Positions 17,936-25,333 of a stretch of 64,000 nt of DNA are shown here, in pieces. Source of the DNA: an uncultured Roseateles sp. (GTDB lineage Bacteria > Pseudomonadota > Gammaproteobacteria > Burkholderiales > Burkholderiaceae_C); contig NZ_OY729424.1 in the NCBI RefSeq assembly GCF_963422335.1, forward strand, positions 2,976,001 through 3,040,000, given 5' to 3'. The notes beneath the pieces are model-generated. The model saw only the letters and a program-made list of their open reading frames with translations, was not told where the DNA came from and ran no database searches. Each line of letters begins with the position of its first letter. Within the stretch, counting starts at the first letter, position 1. Made by a program: the position numbers and the translations under genes.

Positions 17936-19521
17936 TCAGCACCAAGTTCTCCGGCTACCGCCGCGACGGCCGCCGCGTGCTGCCGTTCGACCTGGGCGGC
18001 GACGCACCGCCGCCACCGGATTACACGCCGGTCGCCAACGCCTCGGCCGAGACGGCCCGGCTGTCCGCCGAGATGGGCCAGAAGCAGCTGGACGAGGCCA
18101 AGCGCCAGTACGACAACAACATGGGCGTGGCCAAGCCCATCGTCGACGCGCAGCTGGCGGTGATGCAGCAGGGCCTGAACCAGGGCCAGGACTACTTCGA
18201 CTACATGAAGTCGAAGCAGCGCCCGGTCGAGGATGCGCTGCAGGCCGATGCGCTCAAGGACAACAGCGGCCGCGATGCCGCCGAGCGCAATGCCATCATC
18301 AACTCGCGCACCACCTTGGCCAATACGGTGGGCGACGTGGGCCGGCGCCAGACAGCCGACGGCATGCAGTTCGCCGACAACCTGTCGAGCGGCTTGGGCG
18401 GCGTGGCTTCGCGCTTTGGCGCAACCTCGGCGGCCGAGCTGGCGCGCATGTACGGCGCCTTCGGTGATGCCCAGTCTCGCCTGGACAGCTCGCTGTCGCA
18501 GTCCGAGAAGGACATGCGCGAGGCCGTCGGCTCGACCGCCGGCCTGCACGACGAGATCGCGGCCAACTCGGCCCGGCACGAGGGCCAGATCAACGCCGAC
18601 ATCGGCCTGTTCACTTCGGGCAACGACGCGATCCGGGCCAAGTACGGTACCGACATCGAGAACGACGCGGCGCTGGCCGTGGCCGATGCACGCGCCGGGC
18701 AGTCGAACGCCACCAATGCCGCGATCCGCCAGGCGATGCGCTACGGCCTGAATACCAGCGATGTGGTCAAGGACGCCTCGCTGCAGGCCGCCCAGGCCCA
18801 GGCCGCAGCAGCCAACGGCACGCGCGTGGCCTCGACGAACAAATACCGCGAAGTGGTTGGGCAGGGCATCGGCATGCGCCAGAACCTCATGAGCGCGTCG
18901 AACCAGGCCGCCATTGCCGCGGCCAACGCGCAGCTGGGCTCGGCCTCGCTCGCCGCCAATGCGGCCAGCACCCGCGGGGGCAACGCGCTCAGCCGCGCCG
19001 GCCTGGCCACCAACAGCGCAGCCGAGATGGCGCGCATGGGCCTGGGCGTTGCGGGCCAGACGGCCGGCATGGACGCCAACGGCATCGTGTCGTCGCTGGC
19101 GGCTCGCAAGGACGCCGCCGACAAGGGCTTCGCGTCCGAGCTCAGCTCGTCGGCGCTGCTGGCCGACAACGCTTCGATCGCCCGCGACATGCGCGTCACA
19201 GATGACGCCAGGAACACCGCTCAGAAGATGGACGTCGCCGGTCTGTACCGAAATATGCCGGGCGCGTCGGCTGGCGCTTATGGCCTAGCAATCAACGCGG
19301 GCAACTCCGCGAACGCCAACAACATGGGACCTGGCCAGAGCTACATGCAAGGCATGAACAGTGCTAACAGCGCCACGCTCAACGGGCGGCAGATCGCGCA
19401 GCAGGGCCTGACAGGGATCCTCAACGCTCAGACCGACTACGCGAAAGTGTTGGCGAACCAGGACAGCGGGGTGATGGGAGCCTTCGGGACTATCGCCGGC
19501 TCGGCCATTACGGCATTTTGA
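17932..19521 (+). CDS. Internal virion (DNA ejection)-like protein 1
   Basis: A 529-residue Ala/Asn/Ser-rich protein with long predicted helices, repeated DAR/NAA-type segments and a Gly-rich C-terminus (GVMGAFGTIAGSAITAF) that could insert into a membrane. This composition and its place beside a second such protein are typical of podoviral internal virion or injection proteins, which leave the capsid with the DNA. No catalytic motif is seen. A strong AAGGAGA site precedes the ATG. Assignment is by composition and context, not a specific motif. Confidence 0.6.
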   Translation: MISTKFSGYRRDGRRVLPFDLGGDAPPPPDYTPVANASAETARLSAEMGQKQLDEAKRQYDNNMGVAKPIVDAQLAVMQQGLNQGQDYFDYMKSKQRPVEDALQADALKDNSGRDAAERNAIINSRTTLANTVGDVGRRQTADGMQFADNLSSGLGGVASRFGATSAAELARMYGAFGDAQSRLDSSLSQSEKDMREAVGSTAGLHDEIAANSARHEGQINADIGLFTSGNDAIRAKYGTDIENDAALAVADARAGQSNATNAAIRQAMRYGLNTSDVVKDASLQAAQAQAAAANGTRVASTNKYREVVGQGIGMRQNLMSASNQAAIAAANAQLGSASLAANAASTRGGNALSRAGLATNSAAEMARMGLGVAGQTAGMDANGIVSSLAARKDAADKGFASELSSSALLADNASIARDMRVTDDARNTAQKMDVAGLYRNMPGASAGAYGLAINAGNSANANNMGPGQSYMQGMNSANSATLNGRQIAQQGLTGILNAQTDYAKVLANQDSGVMGAFGTIAGSAITAF

Positions 19522-19523
19522 GC

Positions 19524-20267
19524 ATGGACTGCAACCTGATCCATCGACACCGCAAGCCGGTCCTGTTCTTCTCTGCGGGGAAGGACTCCCTTGCCTGCCT
19601 GCTGCTGCTGAAGCCGTTGCTGGACCGCGTTACGGTCGTGTGGGCAAACCCAGGTGCCCCTCACCCGGCGACCGTCGCCTACATGGGCAGAATCCGAAGC
19701 TGGGTTCCCAACTTTGTAGAGCTGCTGGGCAATCAACCAGGCTGGATTCGGGCCCACGGCTGGCCGGCGGACGTTGTGCCAATCCGCGCAACGACCGATG
19801 GCGAGGCCAGTGCAGGGGCTGGGTCACTGCGGTTTCAGCCCTACCTCAGCTGCTGCTGGGCCAACATGTGGGCGCCAATGCTGGAGTACCTGAACGCCAG
19901 CGGTTCGACCTTGGTGATCATGGGACAGCGCAAGGCAGAAAATCTTCGCAATCGTCTGCGCGACGAAGTCGTTCAAGAACTCGACGGCATCACCTACTGG
20001 CAGCCACTCAACGAATGGTCGGACCAGGCTGTTTGGGCGTTTCTCCGTGAATGCGGCGCCGAGGTTCCGCCGTTCTATGAACAGGGCGCAACGAGCTCTT
20101 CGGACTGCTGGAACTGTACGGCATACCTCGATCACAACGCTGAACGCCTGGCCCATCTGCGGCGATCGGAGCCAGAACGCTTCGCCGTAGTCCATACGGT
20201 CCTTGAGGCGCTCGCTTTGCGTCAGCAGCAAGAAATTCGACCGTTACTGAGAATTTTGGAGGACTGA
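19524..20267 (+). CDS. PAPS reductase-like PP-loop ATPase family protein
   Basis: A 247-residue protein of the adenine nucleotide alpha-hydrolase fold. The PP-loop is FFSAGKDSLACL, followed by VTVVWANPGAPHP. Cysteine pairs (LSCCWANMW; SSDCWNCTAYLDHNAERL) match the phage branch annotated as phosphoadenosine phosphosulfate reductase family. Phage members are linked to DNA or RNA sulfur/thiolation chemistry or to unknown roles rather than cysteine biosynthesis. It lies between two virion-like genes, 2 bp after the first stop, and is followed by a GGAGG site for the next. Real substrate unknown. Confidence 0.78.
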   Translation: MDCNLIHRHRKPVLFFSAGKDSLACLLLLKPLLDRVTVVWANPGAPHPATVAYMGRIRSWVPNFVELLGNQPGWIRAHGWPADVVPIRATTDGEASAGAGSLRFQPYLSCCWANMWAPMLEYLNASGSTLVIMGQRKAENLRNRLRDEVVQELDGITYWQPLNEWSDQAVWAFLRECGAEVPPFYEQGATSSSDCWNCTAYLDHNAERLAHLRRSEPERFAVVHTVLEALALRQQQEIRPLLRILED

Positions 20268-20268
20268 C

Positions 20269-22317
20269 ATGAGCAAGTGGAGTTCATTCATCAAGGGCTA
20301 TGGTCTTGGCCAGCGCCTCGTCGGCGACTACCGACAAGGGCAGCAAAATCAGGAGCTACAGGCCATCGCCGACGAGCGCCCCGTCACCGTTGACGGCTAC
20401 AGCCCACAGGACGGACAGCAGTTGGAAGCGATCGCAAACGCCAAGGACGCGCAAGGTAATCCGCTCTACACCATCGGCACGGACGAGAACGGCAAGTACA
20501 CGGTGGCGCCGACCCAAGGCGGTGCTGGAGGTGAGGCCGGCGTTCCGGTGCAGTTGCCGACCCAGCAGCGCACACAGTTCCTGGGCCAGACTTATGACCA
20601 GGCGCCGGATGCGGCCGCGATGACCAATGCACGCACCATGGCCATGGCCGGTGTGATGAAGAAGTTCGGCAATGTCAGCGAGGGCCAGCGGCTTGAGCAG
20701 CAGGCCCAGCAGGGCCAGCGGGAGGACAAGCGCTTCGGTTGGGAGCAGAGCCGCGCAGCGCGCGACCAGCGCCTGGCCGACAAGGAAGACGAGCACCGTG
20801 CTGCGCTCGAAGCCGTTGACAAGGATGTGGCCGATTGGAGCGCTGGGCGCCTGGCTAAACCAGACGGCACTCTGCGCGACATGACGATCGACGATCAACT
20901 GGCAGCCAGTCAGTACCGTGTTTCCAAGCTGGTCGGCGCTGGCAAGTTGAGCGAGGCCAATGCCCTGGCCAAGGACAATATGCAGATCGCCGGCCAGAAG
21001 ATCCAGCTGCAGACCGCCGAGCGGAACGAGGCGCTGGCCAAGGTCTCGGCGGCGGTCGCCTCTGGTGACCTGACAGGGCTGGAGAAGTTCTACGAAACAT
21101 ACGTGCCGGACGGCGCGAACATCACCGGCGTTACCCAAGATCCGAAGACCGGAAAGATCACCATCGAGCGCGAAACGCTGGACGGTCGCAAGCTGCCATC
21201 CAAGGTGGCCAAGGACGCCAATGAGATTTTGGCTGGGCTCAAGACTTTTCAGGACCCGATGGCGCTGTACAACTTCAGCCAGTCCGAGTTCGCACGCAAT
21301 CTGCAGGTGAAGGCCGACAAGCGCGCTGATGCGCAGTTGGGCGTAGCGCAGGCCGCTGGTGGTCGGGCCCAGGCCGAGTTCGATGCTGGCGCACCCGAGC
21401 GCAACCTCAAAGGCACTGTGGCTACGCTGCAGCTCGGCCTGGCCAATGCGACGAATCCGGCGGAGCGCCAGGCTATCCAGGACAAGCTCACGGCCGTGCA
21501 GGGCGGCCTTGGTATGGGTAAAGATCAGCCATCTGAGGTGAAGCTGGCCGGCGCCCTGCTGAAAGCCGGTGTGGCCAGTGATATGCGCGGGGCGCTCGAG
21601 ATGGCTGTGACCAAGCGCGGGAAAAATCCGGAGGACGTGCATCAGGAATTTGTCACCGCCGGCACCAAGAACCTGCTGAAGCCGGCTGAAGCAGTGAAGC
21701 AGGCAGACGAGTTGATGTCTGCCATGGGGTATGCAAAGAAGGGCGGTCGCTGGGGCATTCCGGCAGCTTCAGGCTCAGCCACACCGGCGGGCCAGACGGA
21801 CGCGCACGAGCAGGCCAAGGCGGCGATCGCAGCCGGGGCGAGCAAGGCGGCTGTCAATGATCGTTTGAAGCAATTGGGCTACCAAGCTCTTCCCTCCGAG
21901 CTGAATGACCTTGGCTACGAGATGTCCCGCACCGAGCAGAAGTCAGTCCCTATATCTGCGAGATCTCTGGCCGCACAGGGCATTGGCCTTGGTGCCACTG
22001 GCGGTGCACCGATCGCCGGCCGCCCACAACCTTCGCAGGGCCCGACCGAGTCACCGGAAGCTATCAGTTTCGATGCCGCCCGAGCTGCAGTCGAGCAGGC
22101 CGGTGATGCCCTGGTCGCTGCGAAGAAGCAGGCGCTCAGCTTTGGGTCTATCCAGCGAGCCAGCAATCCTCGCGGGTACTCAGCAGCTCAGGAAGCGGTT
22201 GCTCGGTCTGAGGCCGCGCTTGAAGAGGCGAAAGCGCGGAGCAGGAGCGCTCAACGCGCGTATGAGCTATCCGCGGCTCAGCTCGGCTTACCCGCCTTCC
22301 GGTATCCCGCGCCTTAG
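20269..22317 (+). CDS. Internal virion (DNA ejection)-like protein 2
   Basis: A 682-residue, highly charged, mostly helical protein. It starts MSKWSSFIKGYGLGQRLVGD and has long Gln/Lys/Glu/Ala stretches (residues about 110-260) and a C-terminal helical region. The N-terminal 'FIKGYGLGQRL' style and overall make-up match podoviral internal virion proteins. No lytic transglycosylase motif is seen. The ATG follows GGAGG by 6 nt. Together with the protein at 17932 it would form an ejection-protein set without the rest of a virion module. Confidence 0.58.
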   Translation: MSKWSSFIKGYGLGQRLVGDYRQGQQNQELQAIADERPVTVDGYSPQDGQQLEAIANAKDAQGNPLYTIGTDENGKYTVAPTQGGAGGEAGVPVQLPTQQRTQFLGQTYDQAPDAAAMTNARTMAMAGVMKKFGNVSEGQRLEQQAQQGQREDKRFGWEQSRAARDQRLADKEDEHRAALEAVDKDVADWSAGRLAKPDGTLRDMTIDDQLAASQYRVSKLVGAGKLSEANALAKDNMQIAGQKIQLQTAERNEALAKVSAAVASGDLTGLEKFYETYVPDGANITGVTQDPKTGKITIERETLDGRKLPSKVAKDANEILAGLKTFQDPMALYNFSQSEFARNLQVKADKRADAQLGVAQAAGGRAQAEFDAGAPERNLKGTVATLQLGLANATNPAERQAIQDKLTAVQGGLGMGKDQPSEVKLAGALLKAGVASDMRGALEMAVTKRGKNPEDVHQEFVTAGTKNLLKPAEAVKQADELMSAMGYAKKGGRWGIPAASGSATPAGQTDAHEQAKAAIAAGASKAAVNDRLKQLGYQALPSELNDLGYEMSRTEQKSVPISARSLAAQGIGLGATGGAPIAGRPQPSQGPTESPEAISFDAARAAVEQAGDALVAAKKQALSFGSIQRASNPRGYSAAQEAVARSEAALEEAKARSRSAQRAYELSAAQLGLPAFRYPAP

Positions 22318-22381
22318 CCAGATCCGGTGCTGTGCAAGGACTTGAGCTGGCCATGATGCCAACCGAAACGGACGTTGAAAA

Positions 22382-22900
22382 ATGAATAGTACGACACTGA
22401 CCCCAAAGGTCGAGGCCTTCGCTCGACTCGTTGTCGAGGGTAGCAGCCTGGCCGCAGCGTATCGAAAGATCTATCCCCGCTCGCAACGCTGGAAGCCAGA
22501 GGCTGTGCATGTCAACGCGTCGAAGCTGTTGGCAAGCGCTAAGGTTGCGCTAAGGGTGAGGGAGTTGCAGGAGGCCGCGGCGGAGCGGTCAACGATGAAG
22601 GCGGCCCGCGTGTTGAACGAGTTGCGTGCACTCGTGCACAGCGACATCGCGGACATCATGACCCTCGATGGCAAGGTGAAACTGCCGCACGAACTTGCCA
22701 CCGGCACGCGCGCTGCGGTGAAGACCTTCAAGATCGACGAATACGGCCGCATTGAGTACCAGTTTTGGGACAAGAACGCCGCGATCGAAAAGGCCATGAA
22801 GCACTTGGGCCTGTACGAGAAAGACAACAAGCAGAAGACCGACGCGCTGGGCGACTTGCTCAATTCGCTGTCGGGCAAGGTGGTGTCGCCGGTGAGCTAG
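22382..22900 (+). CDS. Phage terminase small subunit (TerS)
   Basis: A 172-residue DNA-packaging recognition protein of the Terminase_2 family. The N-terminal HTH (LTPKVEAFARLVVEGSSLAA, AYRKIYP) is followed by the conserved LRALVHSDIADIMTLDG and AVKTFKIDEYGRIEYQFWDK-like blocks and the C-terminal MKHLGLYEKDN. TerS binds the pac or cos site and recruits the large subunit. No large terminase gene follows; the next genes are on the opposite strand. It is the last gene of the rightward module. Confidence 0.87.
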   Translation: MNSTTLTPKVEAFARLVVEGSSLAAAYRKIYPRSQRWKPEAVHVNASKLLASAKVALRVRELQEAAAERSTMKAARVLNELRALVHSDIADIMTLDGKVKLPHELATGTRAAVKTFKIDEYGRIEYQFWDKNAAIEKAMKHLGLYEKDNKQKTDALGDLLNSLSGKVVSPVS

Positions 22901-22914
22901 ACCGCCGCTGCAGG

Positions 22915-23193
22915 TCAGAAACTCGACTGATCCGAACTTCTGCCGGTGCTGATCGCCGACCCGCGATCCTGGTTGGGCTGCAGCGGCCGCGCCAGCCTGC
23001 GCAGCATCGCCAGATCGCCGTAGACGGCTCGTTCAATGATGCTTCGCGCGTACTCCGACTTCGACATACCGGCCATGGCCGCCAGGGCGATCACGGCTTC
23101 GGCCGTTTCCTCGCTCAAGGGCACGTCCAGCCGCTCGGTCAGCTTGCCCCCTGCGTCTGACCGGCCGGAGCGTGAAAACATTGGTGCATCCAT
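22915..23193 (-). CDS. Ribbon-helix-helix DNA-binding protein
   Basis: A 92-residue protein with a CopG/Arc-like core (LTERLDVPLSEETAEAVIAL, AAMAGMSKSEYARSIIERAV). The ATG at 23193 was chosen because GGAGGG lies at the right distance upstream; longer in-frame starts lack this. Last gene of the leftward regulatory cluster and convergent with terS. Likely a repressor or accessory DNA-binding protein of the element. Confidence 0.65.
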   Translation of the reverse strand: MDAPMFSRSGRSDAGGKLTERLDVPLSEETAEAVIALAAMAGMSKSEYARSIIERAVYGDLAMLRRLARPLQPNQDRGSAISTGRSSDQSSF

Positions 23194-23393
23194 GGGGAAA
23201 CCCTCCATAGTTGACGCCTCAAGGCTGGGAACGCCGAGGCGCACGCGCGGGTAACGGGCCCGCCGCGAGAGATTTCGAGCCAGCATCACCGGCCCCAGCT
23301 CTCCAACGCCCAAAGCGACGGCGGGGCACTGATTGTAGTGATCGATCATCAAGAGCGACAGCAGCTGGGGTGGCTTGGCGTCGCCATCGCGAT

Positions 23394-23627
23394 CTAGGCG
23401 CCCGGGAAGTTAAAGCTGCATTCGCTCGCCGGCTGCCGGCCGCAGTGATGCGCATCAGGTCCAGGGCCGTCGTTGGGGACTTCCACCAGCGTGGGAAGTG
23501 TGATCGCGCCGCGTTCAGCCAGGCGCTCGATCGACTGCTTCACCTTGTCGTGACGCAGCTCGACCAACGTGGCAATCTCGCGGCCGGTCATCGTTACTCG
23601 GCCGGAGATGGGCATCAGCTCAGCCAT
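23394..23627 (-). CDS. Rha-like phage regulatory protein (short)
   Basis: A 77-residue protein with the Rha/antirepressor N-terminal signature MTGREIATLVELRHDKVKQS, then IERLAERGAITLPTLVEV. Rha proteins are phage regulatory factors whose exact role is unclear. The start at 23627 has GGGAGG upstream and overlaps the previous gene's stop by 8 bp. Confidence 0.62.
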   Translation of the reverse strand: MAELMPISGRVTMTGREIATLVELRHDKVKQSIERLAERGAITLPTLVEVPNDGPGPDAHHCGRQPASECSFNFPGA

Positions 23628-23952
23628 GATGCCGCCTCCCATGCTGGAGGCGGACCACCTGGGAGGGCCGTTTGGCGGCCTGCCGGACCGTGTCCTCGAG
23701 CATCTTGATGGCGCTGGCGAGCGCCTCGATGAAGAAGGGGCACACCTCGGGTTCGATGCCCATGCCGTTGGTGTCAATGTCCCCGCCATCGGACACCACG
23801 ATGGTCAAGGCAGAGATGGGAGACTTCTCGGCTATCGCGTGGTCGATGAACCACTGCCGGAGCGCTTTGCTGCGGGCCGGGTTTGGGGCGGGCGGCTGTG
23901 CTGGGAAGGGGATGACGCGCGCGCTCGCGCGGGCTTTTCGTCTGGTTGCCAT
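23620..23952 (-). CDS. Conserved-type hypothetical island protein
   Basis: A 110-residue protein with a basic N-terminus (MATRRKARASARVIPFPAQ), then a mixed alpha/beta region with an acidic DGGDIDTNGMGIEP segment and a helical C-terminus. Family not recognised. The ATG has a GGAG site 7 nt upstream. It overlaps the Rha-like gene by 8 bp, so the two are co-translated. Confidence 0.55.
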   Translation of the reverse strand: MATRRKARASARVIPFPAQPPAPNPARSKALRQWFIDHAIAEKSPISALTIVVSDGGDIDTNGMGIEPEVCPFFIEALASAIKMLEDTVRQAAKRPSQVVRLQHGRRHHG

Positions 23953-24260
23953 GGTGGGCTCCTATAGCGCAAGTCACTAACCTGCAGCCCCTCCCGCCAA
24001 GAAGGGGTGGCAGACCGTGCAGGGTTGGCGGACCGGCTATAGGACCGGCAGGGGTTGCCCCCTCCCTACACGGCCCGCCGTTGAACTGGCCATGCCACGC
24101 AGCTTCACGGACGTGAAAAAGCCGCGACCATCGAGAACGGCGCGGCTGCTGCGCCTATAGACCGGGCCGCCAAGCCCGCATCGCTGATGTGCAGCGACGA
24201 GTTCAGTGTACGTCGCCTTCGGCGTGCCATGCAAGGCCTCCGCGCGATGCGGGCCCCAGG
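23953..24260 (-). ncRNA. Structured non-coding stretch, possible regulatory RNA
   Basis: This 308-bp gap has no convincing gene. On the minus strand it contains the hairpin-plus-T-run terminator at 24116-24142, several short GC dyads (for example CCCCTCCCGCC / AAGAAGGGG around 23990) and two GGTCCTATAG-like or GGTCTATAG segments. A minus-strand frame (24037-24384) is open but overlaps the excisionase-like gene. The place, next to excision and antirepressor-type genes, resembles that of immunity RNAs in P4-type elements. This is inference. Confidence 0.25.
24116..24142 (-). terminator. Rho-independent terminator (minus strand)
   Basis: Read on the minus strand, AGCCGCG and CGCGGCT pair across a 14-nt loop and are followed by TTTTT. 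It lies downstream of the excisionase-like gene and would end its transcript. Confidence 0.6.
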
Positions 24261-24470
24261 TCACTCCTTCAGTCCGTGTTTGTGAACGGGTAGCTTGCCC
24301 GCGGCCCAATCGTTCACCGCATCCAGATTCACCCAAAGCTCTTTGCTGCCGTCCGGCCGCCGCGCATGGACATCCCTGAGCCATTTGCCAGCCCGCAGGC
24401 GCTTCTCGACCGCATCCGGCGTGTCACCGGAATCAGCACAGTACTTGGACAATCGTACCCAGTGGAGCAT
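24261..24470 (-). CDS. Excisionase-like protein
   Basis: A 69-residue protein that resembles Xis-type winged-helix excisionases: RLSKYCADSGDTPDAVEKRL, RAGKWLRDVH, then ELWVNLDAVNDWAAG. The pattern 'W/L-x-K-Y-C-x-x-[ST]-G-D-T-x-D-A-V-x-x-R-x-x-x-G-K-W' is seen in lambda-type excisionases. A GTG at 24488 would add six residues. Together with the integrase it would set excision of the island. Confidence 0.65.
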   Translation of the reverse strand: MLHWVRLSKYCADSGDTPDAVEKRLRAGKWLRDVHARRPDGSKELWVNLDAVNDWAAGKLPVHKHGLKE

Positions 24471-24523
24471 GGCAGTGACAAGGCTCACTCAATCGGGGCG
24501 GCAACAGAACGCCCGGGCGAAGA

Positions 24524-24757
24524 CTATATGGGCTTCTTCCAGTTGGGCTGGCTGCTTGGATCCGGAGCGTCGGTGTGGTCTGGGTCGATCCACTGCCGCA
24601 CATGGATGCGCGAGACCACAGGCACCCCATCGACGCGAAGGCCGAAAGGGATGCCCATGGCTTTGAGTCGGCGCACTTGGGCCGTTTTGCCGGAGCAGCC
24701 GGTCAAGCGTCTCAGCTCTTCCGCGCACAGCAGCTCAGGTCTTAGAAGCATGGTCAT
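24524..24757 (-). CDS. DUF4224-like phage protein
   Basis: A 77-residue protein with the DUF4224 pattern: LCAEELRRLTGCSGKTAQVR, then LKAMGIPFGLRVDGVPVVSR. Such small proteins are frequent next to excisionases in prophages. Start uncertain between 24757, 24751 and 24790; none has a strong ribosome binding site. Confidence 0.65.
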   Translation of the reverse strand: MTMLLRPELLCAEELRRLTGCSGKTAQVRRLKAMGIPFGLRVDGVPVVSRIHVRQWIDPDHTDAPDPSSQPNWKKPI

Positions 24758-24767
24758 GGCATGAGTC

Positions 24768-25049
24768 TCACGAAGAATGGGCCCGCGCAATGGCCGGCCG
24801 ATTGCGTGCCGCAGAGTAGGCCTCGCACTTCGGGAAGCGATAGCAGGGGTAGCTTTGCCCGTTCTGAGGGTTCAGGTAGGTGTCCCGAAATTTTGGGACA
24901 CCCTCTCCCAGCACCTTCGGCACCTTGGCCATGAAGTGGTCGTGTCGCAGTTCCGTCTCGCCGGCGCTGCGCTGGCTGTTGATGAACTCGACCAGTTCGA
25001 GGCTGGTCATGGTCGCGGCTTGGCCGCCAATGGGTGTCAAATCAGACAT
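24768..25049 (-). CDS. Rha family phage regulatory protein
   Basis: A 93-residue protein with the Rha N-terminal domain: MTSLELVEFINSQRSAGETE, LRHDHFMAKVPKVLG, and the characteristic end FRDTYLNPQNGQSYPCYRFP. It starts at 25049, 9 nt after GGGAGA. First well supported gene of the leftward regulatory cluster. A second, shorter Rha-like gene lies at 23394, so the cluster has two paralogous regulators. Confidence 0.75.
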   Translation of the reverse strand: MSDLTPIGGQAATMTSLELVEFINSQRSAGETELRHDHFMAKVPKVLGEGVPKFRDTYLNPQNGQSYPCYRFPKCEAYSAARNRPAIARAHSS

Positions 25050-25152
25050 GGTTCTCCCCTTGCTTTGCAACAACGTGAACGCTGGACGGGACGTAGCCCT
25101 CTGAGGCTCGGAACTTGACGATGCTCTCGGCCTCTTCGATCGTGAGCGTCAA
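25042..25152 (-). CDS. Possible 36-residue leader peptide gene
   Basis: A short frame with a TTG start at 25152 (TLTIEEAESIVKFRASEGYV...), whose stop overlaps the Rha start (ATGTCTGA). Codon use is protein-like and the overlap suggests coupling, but the frame is short and the start unusual. Confidence 0.3.
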   Translation of the reverse strand: MTLTIEEAESIVKFRASEGYVPSSVHVVAKQGENHV

Positions 25153-25333
25153 TGCTTTCTGGAAACCGCTTTCTGCGGTGCGTATCGGCGTAAATCAGAG
25201 ATGAGGGGGCTCGGGTGATGCCATGTCGGTTGGGGCGATGACTGCGAGCGATGTGGCGGAGCAACACTTCCCCTTGCAACCTCTGGTCGGGCACGCTACA
25301 CCCTAAGTCCCAATGCCGCCCTGGGAGGGGTCT

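Noticed and set aside
24037..24384. 115-residue minus-strand frame
   Set aside because: Overlaps the excisionase-like gene and the terminator; kept only as a possibility within the structured-gap finding.
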